64,000 bases of DNA. It comes from UBA2136 sp963974105 (GTDB lineage Bacteria; Pseudomonadota; Alphaproteobacteria; UBA2136). Positions 7,860 to 17,096 of this stretch are shown piece after piece. The translations under genes and the position numbers were made by a program. The DNA lies in contig CAXBBG010000001.1 in the NCBI GenBank assembly GCA_963974105.1, positions 372,001-436,000 of the forward strand, read 5' to 3'. The notes under the pieces are model-generated. The model ran no database searches. It saw nothing but the letters and a program-made list of their open reading frames with translations, and was not told where the DNA came from. Position 1 is the stretch's first letter; every line of letters begins with the position of its first letter.

Positions 7860-8957
7860 CTATTTACCACAAGGGTCTTCTTCTACTGAAATACGCGGTG
7901 GCAGCTTACGCTCTGCAACCGTTGTTGCTAAAGGTCCGCAGTTGTTTGGTGGCGCCGCCAATGGGTCTATTCGTGCTTTAGGGTTAGCATAGTAAAAGAA
8001 ACCTTCTTCATACTGCTTACCGCCCATTGTAAAACGTTTTAAAGCATTACAGCAATACTCGTCTGGCAACCCCAGGATGCGCGTCAATGCGATCATACCT
8101 AGACGCCTCTCTTCTTTTACAGCCATATTCACAGCATCGTCATCATTTAAAATAACATCACTACCACTGGCTCCATATATATCTGTCGCATTTGTTTCTG
8201 CAGACGTGTCACTACGCGCCTCGCTATAAAATAAATTTAAATTAGCTACATCCGATGCAGGGTAATAAATAAGCGTTGAACTTAAACCCTCCGCAAGGCC
8301 TTCGTAATAATTTAAAGTACCATACTCCGCCAAGGCATCGGAAAGCTTATTAAGACGTTTAACAGTTATTTCATACTGTTTAATTTTACGTTCATAGTCC
8401 GTGTATTTTATCAAAAAGTCACCTTCAGGAACCGTAATTTGGTTAAATGTTGACTGAAACGTATTCGCACCTGCGTCATTTAACAAGGCATCAAAATTAG
8501 ATGCAATATCAGCAGCGGTACATTCTGCGGCAACTCCCGAATCCCAACATCCATCCACACCTGTGCTATAAATAATTGTATAATAAATATCCAATACAGC
8601 ATCCCTAAACACTTCTTGCTCTACAACGGTTTTGTAATAACGTTGATTGCCAAAAATATCTACAATAGTTTCGCTTACCGTTAGATGACTTGTAGCAGAT
8701 ACAGCAGCTGCAAAATTAGCTATACTATTTCCAATTGGCAGCTCATTTTCTTTTTCAGCATAGGCATTCACAACACCCAAAATTTCATGCTGAACACCAC
8801 GTTCTTCACTTTCTTTTTTTAGCATTAAAAAGTCGGTAGCGGCAGGATATGAAAGCGTGACCAAAATAGCCAAAACGCTCATAATCAAAATAACATCAAC
8901 AATTGTAAAACCTTTGTTGTTATATTGGTTGTATAATTTCAATGTATTTAACCACAT
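7860..8957 (-). CDS. Large type IV pilin-like protein (minor pilin/adhesin), Asp at +5
   Basis: This 365-residue protein has a prepilin leader and cleavage site (NNKG|FTIVDV, Gly 16) followed by a ~20-residue hydrophobic helix. Position +5 of the mature helix is Asp, where most type IV pilins have Glu. The remaining ~320 residues form a large soluble domain with several Cys. The C-terminal motif ERKLPPR-[IV]-SVE is shared with the next gene upstream, as is the string LGLPxxxCC. It overlaps that gene by 10 bp. The size suggests a tip or minor pilin with an exposed domain, in the way PilV does for R64; this is inferred. Confidence 0.75.
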   Translation of the reverse strand: MWLNTLKLYNQYNNKGFTIVDVILIMSVLAILVTLSYPAATDFLMLKKESEERGVQHEILGVVNAYAEKENELPIGNSIANFAAAVSATSHLTVSETIVDIFGNQRYYKTVVEQEVFRDAVLDIYYTIIYSTGVDGCWDSGVAAECTAADIASNFDALLNDAGANTFQSTFNQITVPEGDFLIKYTDYERKIKQYEITVKRLNKLSDALAEYGTLNYYEGLAEGLSSTLIYYPASDVANLNLFYSEARSDTSAETNATDIYGASGSDVILNDDDAVNMAVKEERRLGMIALTRILGLPDEYCCNALKRFTMGGKQYEEGFFYYANPKARIDPLAAPPNNCGPLATTVAERKLPPRISVEEDPCGK

Positions 8958-9937
8958 ATATCTGCCTCAACGCTCACCCTTGGAGGGAGCTTACGCTCTG
9001 CTGCTGTTGGCCTTGATCCGATACAAGAACCCGCGGCGTTACGTGCCAAAGGGTTAGAATAATAGAAAAACGGTCTTTTAGTTGGGGTTAAAGCCTCGCA
9101 ACAATGGGTTGCCGGCAAACCTAACACACGCATTAAAACCTCCATCGACTCTTGGCGCGTTACATCATTCGCACTCACAGATACGGACGTGATTGAACCG
9201 CCTGAAATATCAAAAATATCCGATTTTGATTTAGCATAATATAGGTTTAAATCCGCAGGGGTACCATCACCACCATTTGAAGGTGGGTAATATATCAACT
9301 GCTCAGCATTTGGCGTCCCAGCAATGACCGATTCATTAAATAAGGTTGTAGCGTAATTTGAAAGGGCAGATGAAATATCACGCAGACGCTGTTCTGTGGC
9401 TTCATAATTTTCAATCTGCTGTTTATAGTTTGTGTATTTTATCATGTAGTCATCTAAAGCAGGTTCCATAGCAGAATATTCAGCGACGTCTGTGACAGCT
9501 GTCGCTAAATTTAAATAAACAGGTGAAGCAGCATTAGAATCCGTACCGTCACCAATTCCATAACCGTAAACTACAGCGTAATCGACGTCAATTGAAGCGG
9601 ATCTAAAAGTAATTGTTTCGGTAATTTTTTGATATTGGCGTGTACGTCCCCACATATCTTTTAAAATTGCACTTTCACTCAACGAAGAGAATGGTGCCAA
9701 CTGAGTTGACCACGTTGCCACATCAGGCAATGCACTATTTTGATCTGCATATGACTCTAAAGATCTTTTAATCTCTTTCATAGCAAGGTCTTCATTTGCC
9801 TCTTCCCTCATTTGGAAAAAGCGTACAAAATCTGGGAATGCGATTGAAACAACGGCTGCTAAAACAGCTGTAACTAAAATCATTTCAACAATGGTAAAAC
9901 CTTTGTTGTTTTTTACTATATTTTTAAAGTCCACCAA
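8948..9937 (-). CDS. Large type IV pilin-like protein, tandem paralogue with Glu at +5
   Basis: This 329-residue protein has a prepilin site NNKG|FTIVEM (Gly 13), the canonical Glu at +5 and a hydrophobic helix. It is clearly paralogous to the downstream gene: both have LGLPxxxCC, a FFYY(A/S)NP motif and the terminal ERKLPPR-x-SVE. The start at 9937 is TTG (GTG follows as the next codon), with GCGGAA just upstream. It overlaps both neighbours, so it is cotranscribed. Likely a minor or tip pilin; the function of the large C-terminal domain is unknown. Confidence 0.75.
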   Translation of the reverse strand: MVDFKNIVKNNKGFTIVEMILVTAVLAAVVSIAFPDFVRFFQMREEANEDLAMKEIKRSLESYADQNSALPDVATWSTQLAPFSSLSESAILKDMWGRTRQYQKITETITFRSASIDVDYAVVYGYGIGDGTDSNAASPVYLNLATAVTDVAEYSAMEPALDDYMIKYTNYKQQIENYEATEQRLRDISSALSNYATTLFNESVIAGTPNAEQLIYYPPSNGGDGTPADLNLYYAKSKSDIFDISGGSITSVSVSANDVTRQESMEVLMRVLGLPATHCCEALTPTKRPFFYYSNPLARNAAGSCIGSRPTAAERKLPPRVSVEADICG

Positions 9938-11021
9938 TTATTTCCGCCCCATTTAATCTTTTTGCATATACCACGTCCCAATCGTTTGACGTGGAATCAT
10001 TTAATTTAAAATCTAAAACATCGTCAACACCTTCTGCTGAATTACTCAGTGTTAACTGAATGTCAGGCGCAAGCGCTTCTATCAAACGATCTTCCTCCCT
10101 ACCTAGCCCCATACTTTCTATATCAGCTTGTAACCTTGGAAAATCAAGATGCCCTGTTAAGTCACCCCCTGGTAAAGTGACACCTGTAATATTACAATCA
10201 GGGTCTTTCCAAGCATGGATAAGAGGTGTGCTACACCCTGTACCAGCCCCTGATGAATTAAGAGGTTCATCCCCAACCCAATTCAAATCGACATCATAAA
10301 AGTTAACTTTATCATAAAACTCTGTCTGAATTACAGGTAGAAAAAGCTCATATTTTTGCTTATAACTATCAGCTGCTACAGACATAATTTTAGAATGCAC
10401 CGCTCTTGTGTGATTCCAAATTTCATTCATCGCTGAGAAGGTTGTGAAAACATGGACAATATTATCTTCTTCATATGGATCAACCGTACCTTTTGTATAG
10501 CGCTTTACTTGATTTAAAGTTGCCAAACCAGGAGGACCTTCTTGATCAGCTGTATTAAAGCGCCCATCAGGGCCTTTGCTTACAAGCAAAAAAGCTGTAA
10601 TGGGTGCACTAATACTATTGACAGGAGAGCCTGTTGGGCGGTCTGTATCAGCATAAATAACTTCCTTTGTAGAGGCTGCTATTATGTATATATCGCTTCC
10701 CCAAGGGTCCACTAACATCTCTTTACTGGACCATGAAACATACGGCCCAACGAACTTATCCAACCTTTTATTGTTCGTCGCAGAGAGGCTTGCATCAAGC
10801 CTTGTAGATCCATTGGTCGGGAATGCTGTTAAATTACTAAAATCGACATAGTTACCTAAGTACCCTTGGTTTATCCCCAATTCAATATCTCGAAACATCT
10901 CTTTAACCGATTCAATACGGTCAAGCTTAAGTTGCATAGATGAAGTTGCAAGCATCGTCGTTATCATAGCCACTGTTGTATAAACAAGACCAAATAAACT
11001 TAATATAAATATCGCCTGCAC
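9924..11021 (-). CDS. Membrane-anchored pilin-like protein of the pilus operon, no obvious leader
   Basis: This 365-residue protein starts at GTG 11021 (GAGGGG 7 nt upstream). It begins directly with a hydrophobic helix (about residues 3-25, AIFILSLFGLVYTTVAM) and lacks the charged leader and Gly-|-Phe site of the two following pilin-like genes. The remainder is a large soluble domain with a DPWGSDIYI string and a KGPDG string reminiscent of the pseudopilin C-terminal calcium region (DPWG...GxDG). It overlaps the next gene by 14 bp. It may be a leaderless pseudopilin or a type II anchored periplasmic component. Confidence 0.65.
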   Translation of the reverse strand: MQAIFILSLFGLVYTTVAMITTMLATSSMQLKLDRIESVKEMFRDIELGINQGYLGNYVDFSNLTAFPTNGSTRLDASLSATNNKRLDKFVGPYVSWSSKEMLVDPWGSDIYIIAASTKEVIYADTDRPTGSPVNSISAPITAFLLVSKGPDGRFNTADQEGPPGLATLNQVKRYTKGTVDPYEEDNIVHVFTTFSAMNEIWNHTRAVHSKIMSVAADSYKQKYELFLPVIQTEFYDKVNFYDVDLNWVGDEPLNSSGAGTGCSTPLIHAWKDPDCNITGVTLPGGDLTGHLDFPRLQADIESMGLGREEDRLIEALAPDIQLTLSNSAEGVDDVLDFKLNDSTSNDWDVVYAKRLNGAEIIGGL

Positions 11022-11064
11022 AATATGCCCCTCACATTATTTCCCTATATACTTATAGAGGTCA

Positions 11065-11691
11065 TTAAAAACTTCTCACCTTAAACTTAATGACATGTGT
11101 CTTACCCTCGGCATCCACAAACTCAACGCTATTTTCGTTAATTTTTTGAACTGTCAGGCTTAAGTTATGCACCAATTCTATTTTTTCATTAACCTGTGCT
11201 TCAACAATTTCCGCTAAACTTTCATCTAATTCGCTCAACACATCTACTAAAGATAGAAGATGCTCTTTAGCTACAATAGGGACATCAATCACACCACCAT
11301 TTTCATACCAGCGGTTTTTAATTAAAGCAGAACGATTACCGTCTGCTTGAATGATAGCCTCTACGATAATTTCACTTGTGTCCGCGTTAAAAATATCTTT
11401 ATCGTTTAAGATTTGGCGTATTTCACTCAAAATATCTGCCGCTTGCAATGCGCGTTTTTGAGATTCGCTTAATTCTTTTGGCACTTCAACCTTAACAACT
11501 TTAACAGGCTTTGGTGGCTCTGCTCTAACTGGAAACGGCGTTGAACCATGCGCATAGGCAGGAGCCTTTTCTAGCTTTGGAAAAGAACTTTCTACACGCC
11601 ATTCAACAATACCAGACCTTGCGGCTGCATATGCATTTACTGAAAATAATACAACGAAAAGAGTGTATATAAGTTTACTTTTTAAGCCCAT
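11065..11691 (-). CDS. Periplasmic protein of the type IVb pilus operon (PilP/GspC-like role)
   Basis: The protein has 208 residues with a signal peptide (cleavage near AYA|AARS), a Pro/Lys/Val-rich linker (about residues 60-75) and an alpha/beta C-terminal domain ending in a beta-hairpin (EFVDAEGKTHVIKFKV). It sits immediately downstream of the GspM-like gene and overlaps it by 17 bp. That position and topology match a PilP/GspC-type connector between the inner-membrane scaffold and the secretin. No diagnostic motif was seen; the role is inferred from context. Confidence 0.65.
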   Translation of the reverse strand: MGLKSKLIYTLFVVLFSVNAYAAARSGIVEWRVESSFPKLEKAPAYAHGSTPFPVRAEPPKPVKVVKVEVPKELSESQKRALQAADILSEIRQILNDKDIFNADTSEIIVEAIIQADGNRSALIKNRWYENGGVIDVPIVAKEHLLSLVDVLSELDESLAEIVEAQVNEKIELVHNLSLTVQKINENSVEFVDAEGKTHVIKFKVRSF

Positions 11692-12172
11692 AAATCGTAC
11701 CTCCCATCACAAAATCTACCGTGTCACCATAAGCGTTGTTTGACGGCTTAACAGAAACACTGTTAATGGATACTTTTTTAGTATTATAGAAGTAATCAAG
11801 CTGATTTAAAGCTTCGCTATAAGGCATTTGTCCGCGCACTTTTATCTCACGCGTTACCATATTCGTTTTTCCAACTTTTTTATCAAAAGCGCCATCAATA
11901 TCTATCTTTAAGTGAGACTCTTCTAGACCTAAGTAACGCAGAATATCTAAACGTGTCGACATTTTAGTATTGATAGTACGGCTATCCAAATCAGCCAAGG
12001 CCGATGTTAATTGACCACCTGAGCGTCTTTCAATCTTCAAACGCTCCACCTGACGTAGCTGTCTTTCTATTAAAATGCTTGTATCCTCATACTCACCGTA
12101 AGAATACATTGTCGCTGCAAGCATAATACTTAAAGAAAATAACCAGAGTTTTCTAAATTTTGAACGTGTCAT
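11675..12172 (-). CDS. GspM/PilO-like inner-membrane scaffold protein
   Basis: The protein has 165 residues, one N-terminal membrane segment (about 9-24), a short coiled-coil stretch (ILIERQLRQVERLKIE) and a small alpha/beta domain. This is the layout of PilO/GspM proteins, which form the inner-membrane alignment complex. It overlaps the GspL-like gene upstream by 4 bp and the following gene by 17 bp, so the three are probably translated together. Confidence 0.65.
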   Translation of the reverse strand: MTRSKFRKLWLFSLSIMLAATMYSYGEYEDTSILIERQLRQVERLKIERRSGGQLTSALADLDSRTINTKMSTRLDILRYLGLEESHLKIDIDGAFDKKVGKTNMVTREIKVRGQMPYSEALNQLDYFYNTKKVSINSVSVKPSNNAYGDTVDFVMGGTIYGLKK

Positions 12173-13284
12173 TTTACTTGTATTCCCACCTTCAATTCAT
12201 TTTCTATACCCGCCTGTGGACGCTCGACATATTTTATCCAAGGCATGCTTTCAACAACAGTTTTAGCAATACGCTCTTGGTCTAACAATAAAGAATTATT
12301 AGGCGCTTCCACTTTTAGATCCACATCATAAACACCGTAACCTGTCGTTGCCGCTACAGATCGACCCTTTAGAGAACGTGAAACCGTACCCATTTCAATA
12401 GATTTTAAATCACCAAACATCGCACCTACCTCACCTGCATTATGCACGAGAGTTGACGGTGGAAGCGGAATAGACATATCCATGACATTTAAAAGGTCTT
12501 TAGGGTTTTTAATATAACCCAACTCTTTATTTTTTTGCATACGGCTAATAGCATCTTGCAATTCAAGGACATTGTCTTTTTGAGCTTCGAGTTCTATTTG
12601 GCTATTTACCCATAAAAACACAAATGCAGACATGGCTAAAAACGTACAAAGTGACAATGTCAGCATAATTAAACTGCGATCACTACGTGCAAATAAAGGT
12701 CTAATTTCTTTTTTAGGCGTACCTAAATCTTTAAAGTTAATAACCTCTTGCTCAAAAGGCTCTAAAGCTTCTTTTAATACCTCTTTAGACTCGTCACTTC
12801 CGTGAACGGCCACAATAATACGCTCGTCTTTACCTTCAAGCATACGCTCAGAAATAGAAGAAACGACAATATCTGTCGTGTTTTCTTCTTTTTCGCCAAT
12901 AAGTGACGTTCCCCAAATATAATGACCATCATCTGTCATAGACTTCACGCCATGTATAACAAAGCGGTCATCAATAATATAGTAAAAGGCACCCACATCA
13001 TCGCCCACAAAGTCCTGTGGTAAGTACATACTGTTTGTGGCACGTTTTTCATCTAAATCGAGAGAAAGATTACCGAACACATTTACATATGGTCCCTCTT
13101 GACGCCAAAGTGCTGGCAAGTCATCCGCATCACCATGGCGTAACTTTACAGTATTATCTGTAGGAGCTGTAATATCTGCATATTTTTTAATTTTAGAGTA
13201 GCGTGGAATAAGGATGCTTATAACAGCACCTTTTTCTCCATCTTCGTACAGAACACGATCGTCTGAAAACAATAATATATTCAT
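12169..13284 (-). CDS. GspL/R64-PilO-like inner-membrane pilus assembly protein
   Basis: The protein has 371 residues. A cytoplasmic N-terminal domain (about 1-200) is followed by a single membrane segment (about 206-228), a coiled coil (QIELEAQKDNVLELQDAISR) and a periplasmic C-terminal domain. This matches the bitopic GspL plan and that of R64 PilO: the N-domain docks the ATPase and the C-domain pairs with the GspM-like partner. No ATP-binding motif is evident in the N-domain. It overlaps the platform gene by 4 bp. Confidence 0.65.
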   Translation of the reverse strand: MNILLFSDDRVLYEDGEKGAVISILIPRYSKIKKYADITAPTDNTVKLRHGDADDLPALWRQEGPYVNVFGNLSLDLDEKRATNSMYLPQDFVGDDVGAFYYIIDDRFVIHGVKSMTDDGHYIWGTSLIGEKEENTTDIVVSSISERMLEGKDERIIVAVHGSDESKEVLKEALEPFEQEVINFKDLGTPKKEIRPLFARSDRSLIMLTLSLCTFLAMSAFVFLWVNSQIELEAQKDNVLELQDAISRMQKNKELGYIKNPKDLLNVMDMSIPLPPSTLVHNAGEVGAMFGDLKSIEMGTVSRSLKGRSVAATTGYGVYDVDLKVEAPNNSLLLDQERIAKTVVESMPWIKYVERPQAGIENELKVGIQVK

Positions 13285-14366
13285 GAATACTCCATTAAGG
13301 CAATCATTGGTGCCACCAAACTAGTATACATACTAATAATAAAGAATGGTAACAACCCTGCCATCACTATCAACATAAGTAAAGCTGTCGCTTTTTTTGT
13401 AATGCGCTCAAATTCACTCGCATATGGTACTTTTAAGTCTTCTACACGTTCAGCAATTTTACCAGTTTTTTCGCCTGCTTCAACCGAACTTCTAAAAGAT
13501 CCTCTAAAGGGTAGCGATGCTAATGCATCACCTAACTTGGTACCATGCTCATGGTCATAAGCTGCTTTTTTAAGTGCACTGCAAACCATCGTGTTATTTA
13601 AAGATGCTGCCAATGTATATAAAACAGCCGGTAAAGGCATGTTTGACCTGACTAAGGCTGGCATAAAATAAACGACCAAAACAGCGTTGTAAGAAAGAAT
13701 AATACGTCTGATTGGTGCAAAGCCCATCATGGCACGCTCAATATAAGGACTGACAAGCGCTGTATTACGTGCAAAGAATAAAATCACAGGTGCTGAAGCT
13801 ACAGCAGCTGTAATAAAGTAATTTGCCCTTAACCAAACAGACCCATACCAGTAATAGCGGATAATCATAGGGAATTTATCAATAACACCTTCGTCACGCT
13901 GCACCACAGGCTCCATCACCACAGGCAACATAAACACCATCACACCCAGCGACATTAAAATAAGCATGAATCCACCCACAATAGGCATCATCATCTTCCC
14001 TTTAAGGGCTTTAGTTGACGATTGACGCATCATTAAAGCTTCTACCAAAGCAGGCACCGCCATACGCATTTGGTTACTCTTTTCAGCCGCTTCAATAATA
14101 GCCAGCTCCTGTTCTGAAAAACCAAGACCTGTTTGCTTTAAAGCATGACAAAGTAAAACTTGACCCGAGTTATAATCACGTACAAGGCGCTCCATTTTTC
14201 CACGTAATGACTTATATTCATCGCGTGCAAAAACTTCACAAGTATTTTTAACAGCCTCACTTACAGGAAAGCTACCACCACCCGACGTAAGCCAAGAAGA
14301 TAGCGTTCTAAAGAACTCAATACGTGAAGTTAAGTCTAGCTCAACAACCCCAAACTCAATCCCCAT
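13281..14366 (-). CDS. GspF/PilR-like inner-membrane platform protein of type IVb pilus
   Basis: This 361-residue protein shows the internal duplication of the GspF/PilC/PilR family: two cytoplasmic helical domains (about 15-120 and 225-325), each followed by hydrophobic segments (about 128-152, 182-200 and 335-357). The string EAGEKTGKIAERV in the second domain is a family hallmark (E-x-G-E-x-[ST]-G). The platform binds the assembly ATPase and moves pilin out of the membrane. Its ATG overlaps the stop of the ATPase gene (TAATG), so the two are coupled. Confidence 0.88.
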   Translation of the reverse strand: MGIEFGVVELDLTSRIEFFRTLSSWLTSGGGSFPVSEAVKNTCEVFARDEYKSLRGKMERLVRDYNSGQVLLCHALKQTGLGFSEQELAIIEAAEKSNQMRMAVPALVEALMMRQSSTKALKGKMMMPIVGGFMLILMSLGVMVFMLPVVMEPVVQRDEGVIDKFPMIIRYYWYGSVWLRANYFITAAVASAPVILFFARNTALVSPYIERAMMGFAPIRRIILSYNAVLVVYFMPALVRSNMPLPAVLYTLAASLNNTMVCSALKKAAYDHEHGTKLGDALASLPFRGSFRSSVEAGEKTGKIAERVEDLKVPYASEFERITKKATALLMLIVMAGLLPFFIISMYTSLVAPMIALMEYS

Positions 14367-16924
14367 TAGATATCCCCTGACAATTCTTGCACTTTAGACG
14401 CAAGTTCATGCACGTCTGTAATACCGTTTTTAAGATGTAAAACACCCATATAACCCATAGGCTTCCATCCTGCACGCAATGCAGTCTCTTCAAGCTCTGT
14501 ATAATCACGCTTCACAGAAAGGTCTACAATATCCTTTGTTGGCTTCAACCACTCTGCAATAGCAATACGACCATGGTAACCTGTGTAGTTACAACTTGGG
14601 CAGCCGTTCGAATCATGCGTAAATAGCTTAGACCCTTCCATATCAACCGCAAACTTGTTAAATACATAACGTGTGTATTCATCCGCTTCTTGTACAGGTT
14701 GTTTACAGTGTGTACACAAACGTCGCACAAGCCTTTGTGCGGCAATACCACGTACGTATGAAATATTAAACCCATAAATACCAAGCTCGTCCAAACGCAC
14801 AATCGCATCCAATGATGTATTGGTGTGGAGCGTACTAAATACCAAGTGACCCGTGTTGGCAGCTTCAAAAACAAGCCCTGCCATTTCTTCATCACGCACC
14901 TCACCAAACACAACAACGTCAGGATCTGCACGCAGAGATGATTTCAATAACTCTAAGCCGCTTCTGGCTGGATCACGCTCTGAAACTTCCATTTGTACAG
15001 CATAACCTGCCACACGTTTTTCAGGAGGATCTTCAATTGTATGAACACTTAAACCACGTCCCATTGGGTTTGCACTCACAATCGCAGAGTGAATAGATTC
15101 TGTTTTACCTGAACCTGTTGGACCCGTCCAAAGGATAACCCCGTTTGGAGACTTTGCAGCCTCTTTAACAGCATTTGTAAAGTAATCGGGGTAGCCCAAC
15201 TCTTCCATTGTCATAACATCAGGGTTTAAACGACGGATAACAATACGTGGTAGCGGCCCTTGACGTCCAGCATGTGGTTGAATTTGAATACGCCAGTCAT
15301 ATCCACTTCTTGTAAACGCACCTTTGTTTGGGTGGTTTAAGTCAACTTTTGGCATACGTGCAATGTTTTCAATACGCACACGCAAACGCTCAAGCTGATC
15401 AAGTGTAATAACCTCTTTTGATTGTACAAAACCATCAATACGGTAACGTACCATTGCTTTAAAATCGCCCTTAATAGAAGGGTCAATGTGAATATCTGAT
15501 GAGCGCGCATCAATGGCATTACCAATAATACGGTCAAGCAATGCATCTGCTTCCATGCTAGAGTCAACGTCTTCGTCTTCCCCAGAAAGCCAGTAAGCAC
15601 CACACACATCACGCAAGGCAAAGTGCCACACAAACTTATGTTCTGGTAATAATTCAGAAATAGCGGCTTCTAGCACCAAGTTTTTTGTAGGCGCTTCATG
15701 TGCTAGGTGTAACTCGCTATCGCCTGAAATCTCTTCTTCTGATTTGATACGGTGCCAAAGAGGAATAACCCTCGCTTCACGCAGTAAAGCACATACGCGG
15801 CTATCTAAAGCTTGTCTAAGCGCCATAGATTCATGCGGGATGTTTAAGAAAGAAGTAATTTCTTTACGCTTTTGCGTACGCGCAATCGCACGAGACAACT
15901 GCACAGGCGTGACAATTTTTTGTATAACCAAGTCACGACAAACCATTTGCGGTAATTTTTTAAGCTTTAATGACTGACCTACACGTGCTTTAGCTGTCGC
16001 GTCTATGCCAATATCATCCGACTCATACAAAGTCTTTAAAACGTTGCTATAAAGGTCGTCGACACTAAGGCGAATTGTATCTTTAAAATATTTTTCGTCT
16101 TGGCTGCCTACCAATGGTTCGCCACCAGCAAATCCACCTGCAATCAAATCAGGTAAATCATCAAAACCTGCAAAGTCATCTTCTAAATCATTAGATATTT
16201 CCAGTTCAAGCCCAGTAAAACCATTATCAAAGTTATCTGAAGACATTTCATTTGGTGCTGAAATCGGCTCCACATCGTCTAAGTCTTCTACGTCCATATC
16301 TAACGCGACAGGTGAAACTTCTTCACTCTTTACCTCTGACGTATCCAACTCAAGGTCGTCGACATCATTCATTGGGCTTGCGAGAGCTGGCTCATCAAAC
16401 GCGTCTGCATAGGTAGATAAATTTTCAGGTAAAGGGAACGGGTCCGCCTTCATTTGCGCTTTTTCACTAAATTCAGGGTTCATTACAATTTCAACTTCTT
16501 GCATTGCAGGCATTTCATCAAAGTCGCTTGCAAACGCATCGGTAGTATCAAAATCAACCTTAGTATCATCATCCTGTACTTCAGATACGATTATTTCCTG
16601 GGATTCCTCTTCTACATCCGGCTCAACAAATTGGAAAGGCTCTTCCTGAGACATTTCATCAGTGTCACTTTCCCCTGCAAAGCTATTTTCTAAATCTGGC
16701 AGCTCAAAGCCATCGCTTACGCCAAAGCCATCATCAAATTCTTCTTCCGCTAATGAACGAGGTTCTTCAAATGTGACAGGCTTTGGCGTGTCTATTTTCT
16801 GTTCTTGTGGCGCATCGTTATCTTCTAGGTCTTCAAATGACTTTACTTTTTTATCACCAGAAACAGGAGCAGAGGCATCTAAAGCCTCTTCATTTAAACC
16901 ATCTTTTTTAGATTTATCTGTCAT
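14366..16924 (-). CDS. PilQ/GspE-like pilus assembly ATPase with long acidic N-terminal extension
   Basis: This 852-residue hexameric secretion ATPase has Walker A GPTGSGKT (about residues 601-608), an Asp box/Walker B region with DPDVVVFGEVRDEE (about 665) and His box TLHT. A CxxC...CxxC zinc element (CTHC about 736, CPSC about 776) is typical of GspE/PilB-type ATPases. The first ~280 residues are an unusual Asp/Glu-rich, probably disordered region containing repeated F-[DE]-[DE]-L-type motifs; R64-type PilQ proteins are only about 520 residues. Start ATG 16924 is preferred to GTG 16936 because AGGGG precedes it. It powers pilin assembly at the cytoplasmic face. Confidence 0.92.
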   Translation of the reverse strand: MTDKSKKDGLNEEALDASAPVSGDKKVKSFEDLEDNDAPQEQKIDTPKPVTFEEPRSLAEEEFDDGFGVSDGFELPDLENSFAGESDTDEMSQEEPFQFVEPDVEEESQEIIVSEVQDDDTKVDFDTTDAFASDFDEMPAMQEVEIVMNPEFSEKAQMKADPFPLPENLSTYADAFDEPALASPMNDVDDLELDTSEVKSEEVSPVALDMDVEDLDDVEPISAPNEMSSDNFDNGFTGLELEISNDLEDDFAGFDDLPDLIAGGFAGGEPLVGSQDEKYFKDTIRLSVDDLYSNVLKTLYESDDIGIDATAKARVGQSLKLKKLPQMVCRDLVIQKIVTPVQLSRAIARTQKRKEITSFLNIPHESMALRQALDSRVCALLREARVIPLWHRIKSEEEISGDSELHLAHEAPTKNLVLEAAISELLPEHKFVWHFALRDVCGAYWLSGEDEDVDSSMEADALLDRIIGNAIDARSSDIHIDPSIKGDFKAMVRYRIDGFVQSKEVITLDQLERLRVRIENIARMPKVDLNHPNKGAFTRSGYDWRIQIQPHAGRQGPLPRIVIRRLNPDVMTMEELGYPDYFTNAVKEAAKSPNGVILWTGPTGSGKTESIHSAIVSANPMGRGLSVHTIEDPPEKRVAGYAVQMEVSERDPARSGLELLKSSLRADPDVVVFGEVRDEEMAGLVFEAANTGHLVFSTLHTNTSLDAIVRLDELGIYGFNISYVRGIAAQRLVRRLCTHCKQPVQEADEYTRYVFNKFAVDMEGSKLFTHDSNGCPSCNYTGYHGRIAIAEWLKPTKDIVDLSVKRDYTELEETALRAGWKPMGYMGVLHLKNGITDVHELASKVQELSGDI

Positions 16925-16982
16925 ATTTCCCCTCACCTAAACCTTTTTATAGGTGCCCATTTTTTATTTTTATTCTAAGTTT

Positions 16983-17017
16983 TTTAACGGTTACTTCGCT
17001 TTGCAATTTAACGGTTA
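16983..17017. repeat. Two 11-bp direct repeats upstream of the pilus ATPase gene
   Basis: TTTAACGGTTA occurs at 16983-16993 and again at 17007-17017, 24 bp apart start to start. They lie between the pilin terminator and the ATPase start. Each contains the near-palindrome TAACGGTTA. They are candidate regulator-binding sites. Confidence 0.45.
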
Positions 17018-17035
17018 AAAAGCTTTATGCTTTTA

Positions 17036-17080
17036 AAAAAGAACCCCTCCACTCCGCAACGGCGGTGCGGAGGGGTTTTT
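17036..17080 (-). terminator. Strong terminator after the major prepilin gene
   Basis: CCCCTCC (17044-17050) pairs with GGAGGGG (17069-17075), the stem continues inward with two mismatches, and a T-run follows on the minus strand. It separates the major pilin from the ATPase and probably sets a pilin-heavy expression ratio. Confidence 0.85.
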
Positions 17081-17096
17081 AAACAAACCTAAGTTA

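Noticed and set aside
16454..16940. Plus-strand frames opposite the pilus ATPase acidic tail
   Set aside because: They arise from the biased codon composition of the acidic region and lack ribosome sites.
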